Assembly: GCA_027596075.1 (NCBI GenBank)
Contig: JADGJC010000377.1
Coordinates: 1 to 35,967, forward strand
Length of the DNA stretch: 35,967 nucleotides
DNA from: Rhizophlyctis rosea
Lineage: Eukaryota; Chytridiomycota; Chytridiomycetes; Rhizophlyctidales; Rhizophlyctidaceae
Direction of reading: 5' to 3'
Shown here: one piece after another, positions 1 through 10,314 of the stretch
Numbering within the stretch: the stretch's first letter is position 1
How the letters are laid out: each line of letters starts with the position of its first letter
Notes under the pieces: generated by a model
Seen by the model: only the letters and a program-made list of their open reading frames with translations
Told to the model about the DNA's origin: nothing
The model's database searches: none
Translations under genes and position numbers: made by a program

Positions 1-418
1 GGGGGGCGGGGGCGGAGGATTTTTAAGGATGATTGTGGTAAGACGGCGCAGGTGCGTCGTATGGGTGGTGGGAGGGATTGTACAGTAGATAATGTTGAAT
101 GTTGATAGATACATTGTCGAGGGTAGGGGAAGGGGTGGGTGGGAAGGGACGCTGTGGGAAAAATTTGGAATTTGGAGGTATTGGTAACAAGGATTTTGTA
201 GATGTTTTGATTTATTGATTTGTCGAAGCTTTATGCATCCATTCTTTTCCTTGCCTTGCTTTGTGGAGCTGCAAGGACTTACATCCAGGATAGCACTGCT
301 GTCGCTCCCTCATTTTTGGACTTTAGCAGTCCATTTGGGTTATTTTTCCTTTAGGTCATTTTTGATGCTTTGCAAAATTGTTCATGCGGCGTCTTTATTA
401 ACATTTTTTACAGCCGTT

Positions 419-440
419 CACGTGACGTCGAACACGTGAC
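419..440. promoter_or_regulatory. Paired CACGTGAC E-box-like elements
   Basis: Two copies of CACGTGAC lie 14 bp apart, the second continuing as CACGTGACA. CACGTG is the classical palindromic bHLH (E-box) site. Read on the minus strand, the second copy is TGTCACGTG, which is also how the putative gypsy LTR at 35315-35571 begins. This could therefore be a regulatory site or the end of an old LTR; the sequence alone does not decide. Confidence 0.3.
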
Positions 441-517
441 AAGATTCAGGGTTCAGGTTGTATGTGGCGTTTTTCATTTGTTTATCCCCAAGTGAATGAG
501 AGTCAACAAGTCAACAG

Positions 518-558
518 AACAGGCCTACTAAGTCTACTAGGAGACTACTAGGCCTGTT
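518..558. repeat. Imperfect inverted repeat (hairpin-forming)
   Basis: The outer ten bases of each arm pair perfectly (AACAGGCCTA against TAGGCCTGTT). The inner part (CTAAGTCT against AGACTAC) pairs with small mismatches, leaving a very short loop. No coding frame overlaps it. Function is unknown; a transposon-end relic or a palindromic binding site are both possible. Confidence 0.6.
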
Positions 559-1365
559 GGGGGGCGATTGGACTTGGACAGCAGAACAGAGTCAACAGAC
601 ATGATCAGATTCAAACTTCAAATGCGCTCGGGAACATGGAGTTTGCGTGTCTGATTCAGTGTATCAAAGCAGTTCCGGTTACCTTCCGCCATTCCGTCAC
701 CCCCTCAACGATCAGGGAGCAAGCAATACCATTTTTCCTTCAAGTGCAATACTCGCTGCAAACACCGAGGACTTGCATGAGAAGGCATTGGCGCATTATG
801 CGATCAGTGCGCGGACGCATATGCATTTTTAGAGATGAAGACACTCTCAGATCGAGAGGTAAAATGACCGATCCATAACTGCATGCAGAACGATTCAAAG
901 TCTTGGACAAGCCAACCATTCCGACAGCGCGGAATGAACCACACCAACGTCAAGCCTGCTTCCCATTCCCAAACTTGCTCAATGCTGGGAGCACAATGCC
1001 ATGACAACCTGCATTGCCCACAACAAGGACCCTGACACGCGTTCACAACCGCCACGGCGCGTCCCTGTGTTCCAACCTGCCTGCACGGAGTTACCGGAGT
1101 TTGAATAACCTCCAAACCTCCGAACCCCCATCACACCAATCACCACCACGCTCTAACGCCACCAAGTCGAACAACCTGTCCACATTTAGCTGCTGCACTT
1201 TGTCGGCAACAAAGGAAAAACTGCCATGCGTAGCTCAAAGTGTGGGTCCATAATGAGATTTCTGTAAGTTCCATATTCGATATATTACATCATGTCATTC
1301 CTTTCCCCCCCACATTTCCCCTTCATCATCATCCTCCTCCCCAACAAGCAGCATCACCACAAACG

Positions 1366-2577
1366 ATGGGCCTCTGTCAATCGCAGGAAGACTCGACCTC
1401 ATCAAATCAATCCCTAGTGGGAAGCAGAGACACACTCCCCCAACGTCACGACTTGAACCAATACGACGCCCAGGGGCGGCGGTTGCATGTTGATGTCACA
1501 CCTCTATCGGAAGACGCGTTGGGGAAGAAGAAACTTTATGTGTTGCCGAACGATGATGAGGAGATGGATCGGCTGCATTTGCAGCATTATTTGGTTCGGA
1601 TGATGTTTGGGAGTAATTTTTCGGCGCCGGTTGAGGGGCGGTTGGAGAGGTTTGGGAGTGTTGTGCTTGATGTTGGGTGTGGGAGTGGGATTTGGGCTTT
1701 TGAGGTAGGGAAATATGGCTTCGTTGCATTCTGGTGCTGTTTTGCTTTGTGACGTGCGGGTTTGTTTACTCACCCGTTGATTTGCATGATGTATTGTTGC
1801 TTGGGTATCATGACAGACCGCCACTGAATTCCCTCAAGCCATCGTAACAGGGCTGGACATGTCTCCCGTCCAGCCTAGCACCGTCAAACCGCAGAACGTC
1901 GATTTTGTCGTCGGCGACATCACACAACTCCCCCTCCCATACGATAATGACACATTCGATTTCGTCCACATGCGGTTCCTCATCTCGGCGGTTCGGAAAG
2001 ACTTTTGGCCCATCCTAATCGCGGAGCTTGTTCGGATTGTCAAGCCAGGCGGGTGGTTGGAGTTGATGGAGTTTGCGAATGTGCCGTATGAAGGGTTTAT
2101 GAAGGGGCCGAATCTTTTGTATACGAGTGAGTTCTTTCGGGTGTTTGCGATTTTTTGGTTGGGGCCCGTGTTTCCGCCATCGCTGACTGTTACATGCATA
2201 TCTATTACCTTTCCTCATTAGTCATCTCCGGCCTCATCACCCGAGGCTGCGACATGGACATCGCCCGCAAGCTCAAACCCTACCTCTCTGCCCACCCACA
2301 CCTCACCAACGTCACCGAAGTCACCAAAGAGCTGCAGATGGGTCCGCCACCATCAGACAAGGATGCGGTACGACTGGCTAAATTGTATGCGGATGACGTG
2401 CGGGGCTTTTTGGGTGGGTTGAAGGCGCAGTTGGTTGCTAAGGGCGTTTGTGAAGATAGGCATTATGCGAGGGTTGCGGAGATGCATATTAGGGAGATGC
2501 AGGAGTTGGGGCATGTTGTTACTTGGACGCGGTGTTTTGCGCAGAAGGTGGGGGTGGGATACGTCAAGGAGATGTAG
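1366..2577 (+). CDS. SAM-dependent methyltransferase, lipid-anchor-like N-terminus
   Basis: Three exons, 1366-1704, 1817-2126 and 2222-2577, give 334 residues; introns are GTAGGG...ACAG and GTGAGT...TTAG. Motif I, DVGCGSGIW, is at residues 102-110, followed by the acidic strand (TGLDMSPVQP) and the VVGDITQLPLP region. The later MRFLISAV and VKPGGWLEL blocks are typical of fungal class I methyltransferases of the broad TAM/LaeA-like group. The substrate cannot be predicted. The ATG at 1366 is chosen because longer frames begin at non-ATG codons and lack conserved sequence. The protein begins MGLCQSQ: Gly2, Cys4 and Ser6 fit an N-myristoylation site with a neighbouring palmitoylation cysteine, so membrane attachment is inferred. 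Its neighbour at 4294-6404 is a convergent P450; no shared pathway can be shown. Confidence 0.88.
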
Positions 2578-4293
2578 AGAGTCTAGAGACCCTGTGAGAG
2601 GTCATAGCTCTGGGGAGGATGTTGCGATGATGACGGTGGGGTAGTCTGGCTTCATATAGTGTGGAATACGGGGATGGTGCCATCCCCTTTTGGAGTGTAA
2701 TGTATCATCAGCTCGTACGAACTTGTAGTATATCTCGATAGATTTTTGTAATAGAAATGTAAACAATCATGTACACAAATCCATAAACAAATGCAGCAAT
2801 GTTCTCCGGTGATAGGGACATGAGTTCCTTTACCTCATTGCGAGTGTTCGAGCTGCAGCACACTGTCAGAACATAAGATTTTGTCGACACTGATTCCCGG
2901 GTCGCATGAGGCTATGATGGTAGGTGTGAGGTTGTAACGCGGAGGTAAGGGAGGAGAATGGAAGAAGGCACTCAGATTTGTCGAAGATCGGGTTTCGATA
3001 ACTTGCCGACATAGGTGCTCTTCTTTTTGTCATATGGGTATCATGAAGGCATACGTGCTACTTTTGTCATTTCTGATCGATCTTGACGCATAGTACACAT
3101 GCATCGACAGATGAATTCACCAGATACATATGGGTGGCTTCCAGCCCATGGACAAATGCAGAAAAAGAAATCTGCGTATGATCAGGAAGTGTCCCTGCAT
3201 TTGAGGTCATGTTCACCCGTGAGGGTGACGAACTATACAATTTTTGAGATGTGTGACGGGCTGATATTTTTCAGTCCTCGTCTTCTTTGATGGTCTGGGA
3301 CCTACGAGCCACTTGAAAAACTGAACTGAGCTCAGATGTATCACATGGAATGAGATAAAGAGCATCATGGCCAATGTTGGCCCTGAACATGTATGTTTCT
3401 CGGGCTTCTTTTGAGACCCCATACTGAATGCAAAGTCGGTCATTGTAACGAAGCTGTCAACCTTCATCCCCTACTCGTTAACCGTGGTCGACAGTCTTTT
3501 TTGTAAATTCATCGTTTATTAAGGGGTGTGTACGATTGCAGTAGGCGGTGCATGAAACCGAAGATGTACGGTCAAGTGGGATAGAAGCGCATGAGTGTGA
3601 ATCGGTCCCATATCTAGTGAGTGTCTGTCCATAGTTGGCTGTTCAAGCCTTCTTCGTCATTGGTAGAGGGCATGCACCCCATGGCGCGGCAACGTAAACC
3701 TCCAGATGTCTTCGACTTCTTCGGATGAAACCGATGAATGTTCCGACGATACTCTGTTGACGAATGGCTGCAGCTGTTTCTTTTTTTTCTCATTGGCTTT
3801 GAATGAGAAGTTTGAGAAGAATGAAGTTCAGAGGTGTGACGGATGGTGTGAATCCTTTGGGTAACGATCATTGCGGGATACCCTCCCTAATCGATTTTGT
3901 TCACATTTCTGCAATGTGTTGCACCCGGTTTTGAGACTGCTTATGCATCAAGCGTCACAGCAGATGTGAGAGACGTTCACTTTTTGCCCATCCACATCAC
4001 TTCGTTCTCTTAGATCACAATCTTTCAAGTTGTTCGCTGCTATTGCTGGCCCGCACCTGATTTGACGGACTGTGTTTTCTCTGAACACCGACTTGTATCA
4101 AACAATTCTCTGAACACCGACTTGTATCGAACAATTCAATATTTGCAGAAATACACCCAAGATATAAGAATGATAATGCCTAGCGCAGAGAGCGGAGCAA
4201 CAGTGTCATTTGAGTTGTAGACTTGGGTATCTTCATCCCAACACAGTTCGTCAAATGTCCTTACTCCCCAACAAAAGTTCTTCCCCTTAATCC
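2578..4293. other. Intergenic region, no supported gene
   Basis: This lies between the convergent methyltransferase and P450 genes. Open frames are short and of low quality. The only structured item seen is the 29-bp tandem repeat at 4077-4134. The ends probably carry the two 3' UTRs. Confidence 0.6.
4077..4134. repeat. Two-copy 29-bp tandem repeat
   Basis: The unit starting TTCTCTGAACACCGACTTGT occurs twice in direct tandem with a period of 29 bp. The copies differ at one base near the end (TATCAAAC against TATCGAAC), so this is a recent local duplication. It lies just downstream of the P450 gene. Confidence 0.9.
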
Positions 4294-6404
4294 TCACATA
4301 CTCCTCCTCAAGAACCTAACCTCCGCCCCCCTCTTCTTATTCGTAAACAGCGGCACACTCCTCTCGACCCTACACCCCTCCCTCAACTCCGTAAACTCAT
4401 AATCCCTCACAAGCACCGCGCCCACTGCCACCATCTCCATCCGAGCAAACTGCATACCAAGACACACCCGGTGCCCAGCACCGAAGGTTGCCAGCTTGAA
4501 GTTGGAGATTTTGAGCGAGCCGCCTAGGTCGTGGGTTTCCGAGGCGTCGGTTATGAGGGAGGTTTTCGTGGTTGGGGAGGATGAGGTGGTGAGCCAGCGA
4601 TCTGGGAGGAATGTGTCCGGGTCGGTGTAGAGTTCTGGATCACGGTTCGTGGATGCCATGTCCCAGGAGATCGTGGAGCCGGCTTTGATGGTTATTGAAA
4701 TTCCAGTGTCGGTTGGTGTATACACTAAATCCTTTATAGCCTGTCGCGATGTATAGGGCACTGGTGGTTCCAGACGTTCGATTTCGCGGAAGACGGCATC
4801 CATGTATGTCATGGCTTTTAAGTCTATTTCTGTCAGGGTGTTGCTGTGTTTTTGGATGGTGGATTGTTCGGTACGGAGACGGGAGAGGAGGGTGGGGTTT
4901 TGGATACAGCGGACGGCGAAGGAGCCGAGGATTCTGGCGGTTGTTTCGTGGCCGGCGATTACGAGGAGGAGGGCGTGGTTCGTTAGTTCGGGGACAGTGA
5001 GACTGTTTGAATACGGAGGTGGTGAGGGTGTGTAAGTGAAACTTCATTACATTTTCCCTCAAAACTCGCAAATAAAGCGCGCAGATAAAGCTTACCTCTT
5101 ACCGTCCTCGTCTTTAGACTTGATGAGCAACCACAACGGATCCATATCCTTCGGTTCATATCCGCTCTCCAACCGCTGGATCCGTTTTCGGATAATGGCC
5201 TCCACATCCCTCAACACTGCCTGTCGAGATTGCTTTGACCGCTCTTTCCCGTCCCATGGACCAAGCGGCCACGGCAACGATGCATCAAACAAGTGCTCGT
5301 ACTGCTTCGCCAGCTGCCCACTCAGTTCGTGCTCTTCATCCGAGATTTCCGCTCCAACCAATAGTGTCAAAGCGAAACGGAGGGCAAGTTGTTTTAGTGC
5401 GTGTTCAAGGTCGATGTAACTGTCGGGTGCTGAGCATTTGGATGCCCAATGCTCCATTTCGTTGATTGTCGTACGGAGGACGCCCGGGACGTAGGAGCGG
5501 ATGATGTCGCTGCGGAAGGCTGGAGCCATCATGCGACGGGTGTGGGCGTGGGTGGCACCGTTTTGGGTTATGATGGAGCCGCCTACGATGTCTTCGACGC
5601 TGGGGTGTGTCCTTTTGGAGAAGGGTGTAAGTAATGAATGTCACAGCTTGCTCTAATTCTTGCTGCAACGTGCTATCACTCCCCAACTACCGTCCACCGT
5701 ACTGAGGCAATTCTATACTCCAAATAATCCCACACAGACAACTTACCCAGAAAGAATATTGTTCTTGTTCTCATATAGAAGCCACTTGCCAGCATGCGCA
5801 CCAACGAGCATCCATTCCGGCCCGCCCATTCCCAGATTCTTGTGAGCTCTTCCTTTCTTCAGTCTTTCATCTCGAATGGCGGCATAGTCAAACTCGCCAC
5901 CGAAAATCAGGCGCCGAATCACTGGGTCGATGTAGTAGAAATATGAAATCGCGAGCGGGACGGCCTACGGGGAGAAGAGAGTGACTTGATATTAGCCTTC
6001 GTGCGTCTTAAACGGGGTTTCTTGGCATCCCACTTCAAGTCAAATATGTGAAATCATGACGACCCGCCGTATCACCTCTGCAGATCAACAACAGGATGAC
6101 TTCAGCTCTTGTTCCCTCCCCGCATCTATATCAGGTGGTACTCCTCTCCCTTTCTCCATCCCAGCCACAAAGAAGCCTTTTCTTCAACACCCCCGCCGAC
6201 AAACACAGTAAATACCACCATCGAGAGTAACATGAGACCCAATTCAGTGCAAAGAGAAGAACATACCGCAATGGCAGCTACTCCGACGGCATATGGTAGA
6301 ACGTCCTTTGAAATGGTGAGAGTGTGGCCTCCATCAGCAGCTGGCCCTGTTGGCCACCAGCCGTTTGATAGCTGCAGCTTCCAAAACGCAAGCGAAGTTA
6401 TCAT
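4294..6404 (-). CDS. Cytochrome P450 monooxygenase
   Basis: Four exons in transcript order, 6404-6267, 5964-5747, 5611-5096 and 5002-4294, give 526 residues, a normal microsomal P450 length. A hydrophobic segment at about residues 36-60 is the likely ER anchor. The I-helix oxygen-activation motif is AGHETT (307-312), the K-helix ExxR is EIER (364-367), the PERF-type motif is PDRW (424-427), and the haem loop is FGAGHRVCLG with Cys471 as the haem ligand. All key residues are present, so it should be active. The substrate and CYP family are not assignable by eye. A Ser/Thr-rich insertion of about 30 residues separates PDRW from the haem loop. The frame extends upstream only to a TTG at 6443, so the ATG at 6404 is preferred. 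The first intron is long (302 nt). A TATATAAAA box lies about 130 bp upstream. Confidence 0.92.
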
Positions 6405-6533
6405 GTTGCAACAGGTCAGCGTAATATCAGATAGGGTGATCAATTATGGTTTGAGAGGATTGCGCGATGGAAGCAAATGCAGCGCTAGTAGGTGCCGAGT
6501 GTGAGAACGAAGCGAGAAGACAGACACAATCAG

Positions 6534-6542
6534 TTTTATATA
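6534..6542 (-). promoter_or_regulatory. TATA-like box of the P450 gene
   Basis: Minus-strand TATATAAAA lies about 130 bp upstream of the P450 ATG at 6404, a plausible spacing for a fungal core promoter with a roughly 100-nt leader. Confidence 0.45.
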
Positions 6543-7514
6543 CTGATTGCCCGTGAGAGTGGGAAAGGGATTGACCTTTGGAGGGGTTCAACCCGTCACG
6601 ATGGCTCAAAATATTACAGTATATGGAAGGTGAATGTGGGAATTGGGAGCCTGTCATAATCACCTTCTTGCGCTCAATAAATGTGTAATTGTGTTGTTAT
6701 TTGTGTAGTCTGGGAATGGGTAAACAATCAACAACAAAATTTCACTAAATATGCCAAAGTTTCAATTCAACACAACTCAACCCAGAATCCAGAAGGTCGA
6801 CGCGTTTGTGGCGCACGCCAAAACACAGAGCTTTGCATTTGTCCGATCAATCCGGACAGGTTCCCCTTCCTTCGAATTGCTCCCAGATTTTCAGGGTCCA
6901 AAGCCGGAAGCCTGAACTTGAAGGAGAGCTGCACCATTGCACACTGCCCCTTCGGTTTGATAGTTACTAGCGTGCCAGAGCCAAATGTGGATATTGATGT
7001 ACAAAGGGGGCAACCATCATACAGTCCTCAGTGACAATCATGGTTGAAGAAGTTGAGGATATGCCTTGCGCGGACGGGCTCTTCTGCGTCTGTCGCTCGC
7101 TGGAAAGGACAACCAAGGCACTGACTACATGCACTTCTATGTGGCGACAGGATTGATGTCTATATCTAGAATACGTGGCTCAATAGATTTTGTATTTGCC
7201 CAATCTACCCCATCTTGTAGCTGTTTCCCCAAAAAGCTGAAGGACGATCGATCCCGAACGCTATAGTAGGAAACACTGGAGGATGATGCATCCGAAAGGC
7301 TACCAGCAGAAAGTCGTCCATCAAACTGTTCTCTCTGGCCATGCCCAGAAGCGCGATGTGGTAATGCTACGTAGTTATGAACTTCTGTGCAAATGTCAAT
7401 TGTGTGGGGGTGAAGATACTTCATGACGACGCTTGCTGAAGACGTTTCTCATGTGCCAATAATACATTCAATCGATCTCGGGCGTTAAACTTCCCTTTGT
7501 TCGGCCGCCTTATG
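6543..7514. other. Intergenic region, no supported gene
   Basis: No frame shows recognisable domains. A minus-strand frame at 7137-7424 is Ser-rich and could be a remnant 3' part of the adjacent decayed Sel1-repeat gene, but nothing confirms this. Confidence 0.5.
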
Positions 7515-8975
7515 CTAGCATTCTATCGCTGCCGTTCTGATTAGTGACACACACTTCCATGACTCGTAAAGGAATTCAAGTATCCTTTGCGCAAAGGGCA
7601 ACCCCCAGCTGCCGCCTTCTACCGCAATGTCTATGTTCTTTTCCACCGCCATCCCACGCTCATAGAAATAAGCTAATCTCGCTTGAGCGCCTGCTTGTCC
7701 CGATCCGCAGCCCTCTGATACCACATGACAGCTGCCAGCGAAGCGTCCGTGCCTTTCCCGAACTCGTAGCTGCGCCCACTTTCGTATTGTGCAAAGGCGT
7801 GTCCCTGTGATGCAGGCTTTTCATACCAATGGAATGTAGCGGCCAAATCAACATCGATTCCCTTGTCAATCTCGTACGCCCGGCCCATATTGTATTGACC
7901 ATCAATGTGCCCTCCCATGGCAGACCGCTCGTACCATTCGAGAGCTTTCCTTTGATCATGCGGAACTCCTGCCCCTCCCTCATAGCACTTTGCCAATCCG
8001 GATTGCGCATCGGCATGATTATGCTCTGCAGCTCACCTGTACAGATTGGCCGCCTTACTGAGATCTTGTTCCAGGCCAATCCCCTTCTTGTAACAGCACC
8101 CCGATCTAAACTGCGAATCTACGTCCCTGCCTTCCGCAGCTTTCAAATACCATTCCACCGCCACCGCCACATACTTCTCAACTCCCATCCCCTTTTTGTA
8201 CAAAACTGTCAATCGACCCTGAGCACACGCCTCACCTGCATAAGCTGCATTTCTGTACAACTCCACCGCTCGTCCCAGATCCAGCTGAACACCGCACCCA
8301 TTCTCGTGACATTTTGCCAGGCAAGATGATGCTAAACTGTCCCTTGATCCGCTGCTTTCCGAAAGCGCTGCGCCGCCATACTTTCGTTCGTGTCTGTTCG
8401 CCCTCCATCAAGATAACAACCGCCCAGCGCCATTTGAGCGTCGCCATGGCCCTGCTCAACGGCATTTTGGTACCATTCCGCTGCCAATCCAAGGTCCGGT
8501 TCCACCCCGAGCCACATTTGTAGCAGGAACCCAACTCATATTGCACTGCAGCGTGTCCCTGCTTCGCTGCCTCTTGGTAGCATTTTAGGGCTCTTCGCAA
8601 GTCCTTTCCAACGTCAACTCCGAATGTGTAAGACCGTCCCAGCTGGTACTGCCCCTCTGCAAGCCTTGCGTTCGAGACATACTCGAAAGGATCAGATGAT
8701 TGGGACTGTAGCTCTGGGTCCCACCTGTAATTGAATGCGAGGTTCGATGTGACAGTTGCACTTACAGTGAGGGTGCAGTCTCATGGGCGCCGCATTCGAG
8801 GTGATGCTGTACCTATTCTGGATGTAGCCGGCCATCCAACCAAGGAATCTTGGTCTCCTGGATGGTCATGCTCGTTATATACTTCGGTTCGTGAGGGGGA
8901 AGGAGGCTCGCCAGTCACAGTAGTTCCGGAAATCACGCTTTTTCGAAGACTATCTGATCTTGCTACTTGCGCCAT
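7515..8975 (-). pseudogene. Decayed Sel1-like repeat protein gene
   Basis: About ten Sel1-like (SLR, TPR-related) repeats run along the minus strand, each close to the pattern A.AQ..LG..Y..G.GV..D...A..WY..AA.QGH, spread over all three frames. The units cannot be read as one protein. An in-frame TGA at 8781-8783 separates a Ser-rich N-terminal part (ATG at 8975) from the first repeats. One-base losses occur near 8505, 8330 and 7695, and another in-frame TGA interrupts a repeat at 8033-8035. The three shifts fall in or next to short homopolymer runs, so assembly error is an alternative to decay, but it would not explain the two TGAs. SLR proteins usually act as adaptor scaffolds in signalling or ER quality control. 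The 5' end is uncertain, and the C-terminal end degenerates after the last repeat. Confidence 0.8.
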
Positions 8976-10314
8976 TCCCCACTTCCTGTCCACTGGAGAT
9001 ACGTTTTGCACGCTTAGGCTGTGATCCGTTGCAACGGAGCCCGTTCAAGCCTAAGGAGTAACGTCCTGTGAGTGAGCCGGCGAATGACCTGTGAGAGTGG
9101 AACGACGCCGAGGAGATGGACTGGCGGCAATATTTGTGAGAGATGTCCTGGACCCTTGTAATTGACAGATCAGCTCGGGCTTTCATTACTGATGCAAGAT
9201 TTACATACCCTAGGACTAGATAGGACATTCTTGACGAATGCCATCCGACTGGATCTGGACTGTCTCCTCATACCGGCAAGATCCCATGGGGTGTGGACAA
9301 TTGTGAGCAGCACGGTATTGTAGTCAATGTGGGTGAGTCGATACTTCCTTAACTGGCAAATATCTTGAATGAATGCGAGGGGAGCAGGTATATGGCCCTG
9401 CCAGAGTTGTCCTAAAAGTTACCCAAATGCCCGGACGCCGGTCCCTTCTTCTTCCGATGAGGGGGGGAAGCTTCCATACCAACTCCTTTGGCCAACTTCC
9501 CCCACCATAAGGCTACCATGCCATTGTTCCGTCGCGCTTGTGAAAAATACACAAGAAAATGGGACCTCTTCTCGGCAAGCGTCCCAGCGGATTTGCCGGT
9601 CACACTGAGAATTTTATCCCTTAAAATGACAATGGCATGCAACCAAGGAACGTCTGTCAACTCCCGATAAACAAGAGGTTGACGAGCTCTCTGCACTCAT
9701 GCTCGACTTGCGTACAATTCGCGCTCATGATGAGAGGTCGTCGAGGGCTCCTTTGCATATGGAGAAGTTGTGGAGGTGAATATAACGAGAACTCATTTAC
9801 AATCTGCGCTGTGATCTTGATCTCGTTTGGTAACAATCATCATCGCCGCCGCTCTCCACTTCAACGAATTTTAAGAGATTTGCATACATGTCCAAAAATA
9901 CAACCGGCAATTATGTTCACCGCTAACCTGATTAACATTCCACACATTCCTCCTCTCCCCTTTCATCACTGTTGTGGCGATGTTTCAAGTCTCCGTACAA
10001 CTTCTGTCCCCCACGAAATGATCTTTGCAGCAAAGAATACCTACATTCCAGAGTACTCAAAATGAAGACAGGTCACAGCGCGCAAACAAAACATGTAAAT
10101 ATTGTAGTTGATCTATTATCCTCTGCTTAACAAAATTCATCTTCAAAACCCAGTCTATTGCCCCCTCCTCCTTTCAGCCTCTATAGAATCGAAAATACTT
10201 TCGAGAGATACGGATAAACATGCATAGAAGAAAGTTCCCGCAACATCAACAGCCTTAATTCGGAATGACCTTGGCATGGTAGTGATTGTCGTCGCGCTAA
10301 GAAAAAGACCGAAA
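8976..10314. other. Intergenic region, no supported gene
   Basis: A minus-strand ATG frame at 8950-9228 overlaps the start of the decayed Sel1 gene and is Ser/Arg-rich; it may be part of that gene's original 5' exon. The remainder shows only short, unconvincing frames and probably holds the 3' UTR of the gene at 10315-13658. Confidence 0.5.

Larger units (their letters stand above)
1..1365. other. 5' intergenic region, no supported gene
   Basis: No open frame here has convincing protein character. It contains a G-rich start, two CACGTGAC boxes (about 419-440), a strong inverted repeat at 518-558 and several AGTCAACA copies (about 501-600). A pyrimidine-rich tract (about 1300-1350) leads into the methyltransferase start and is probably its core promoter or 5' UTR. 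Confidence 0.6.

Noticed and set aside
1..30. G-rich start of the window as telomere repeat
   Set aside because: No regular TTAGGG-type periodicity; only a G-rich stretch.
6405..6443. N-terminal extension of the P450
   Set aside because: The only upstream in-frame start is TTG, preceded by a TAA stop; the ATG at 6404 is sufficient.
8033..8035. TGA recoded as an amino acid
   Set aside because: Other genes in the window, such as the P450 and the 915-residue protein gene, terminate at TGA, and the Sel1 gene also carries frameshifts.
8725..8765. Possible 41-nt intron in the Sel1-repeat gene (GTAAGT...TTACAG)
   Set aside because: It is shorter than any other intron here, and the sequence is open in the repeat frame across it, so an in-frame TGA at 8781 is the simpler explanation.
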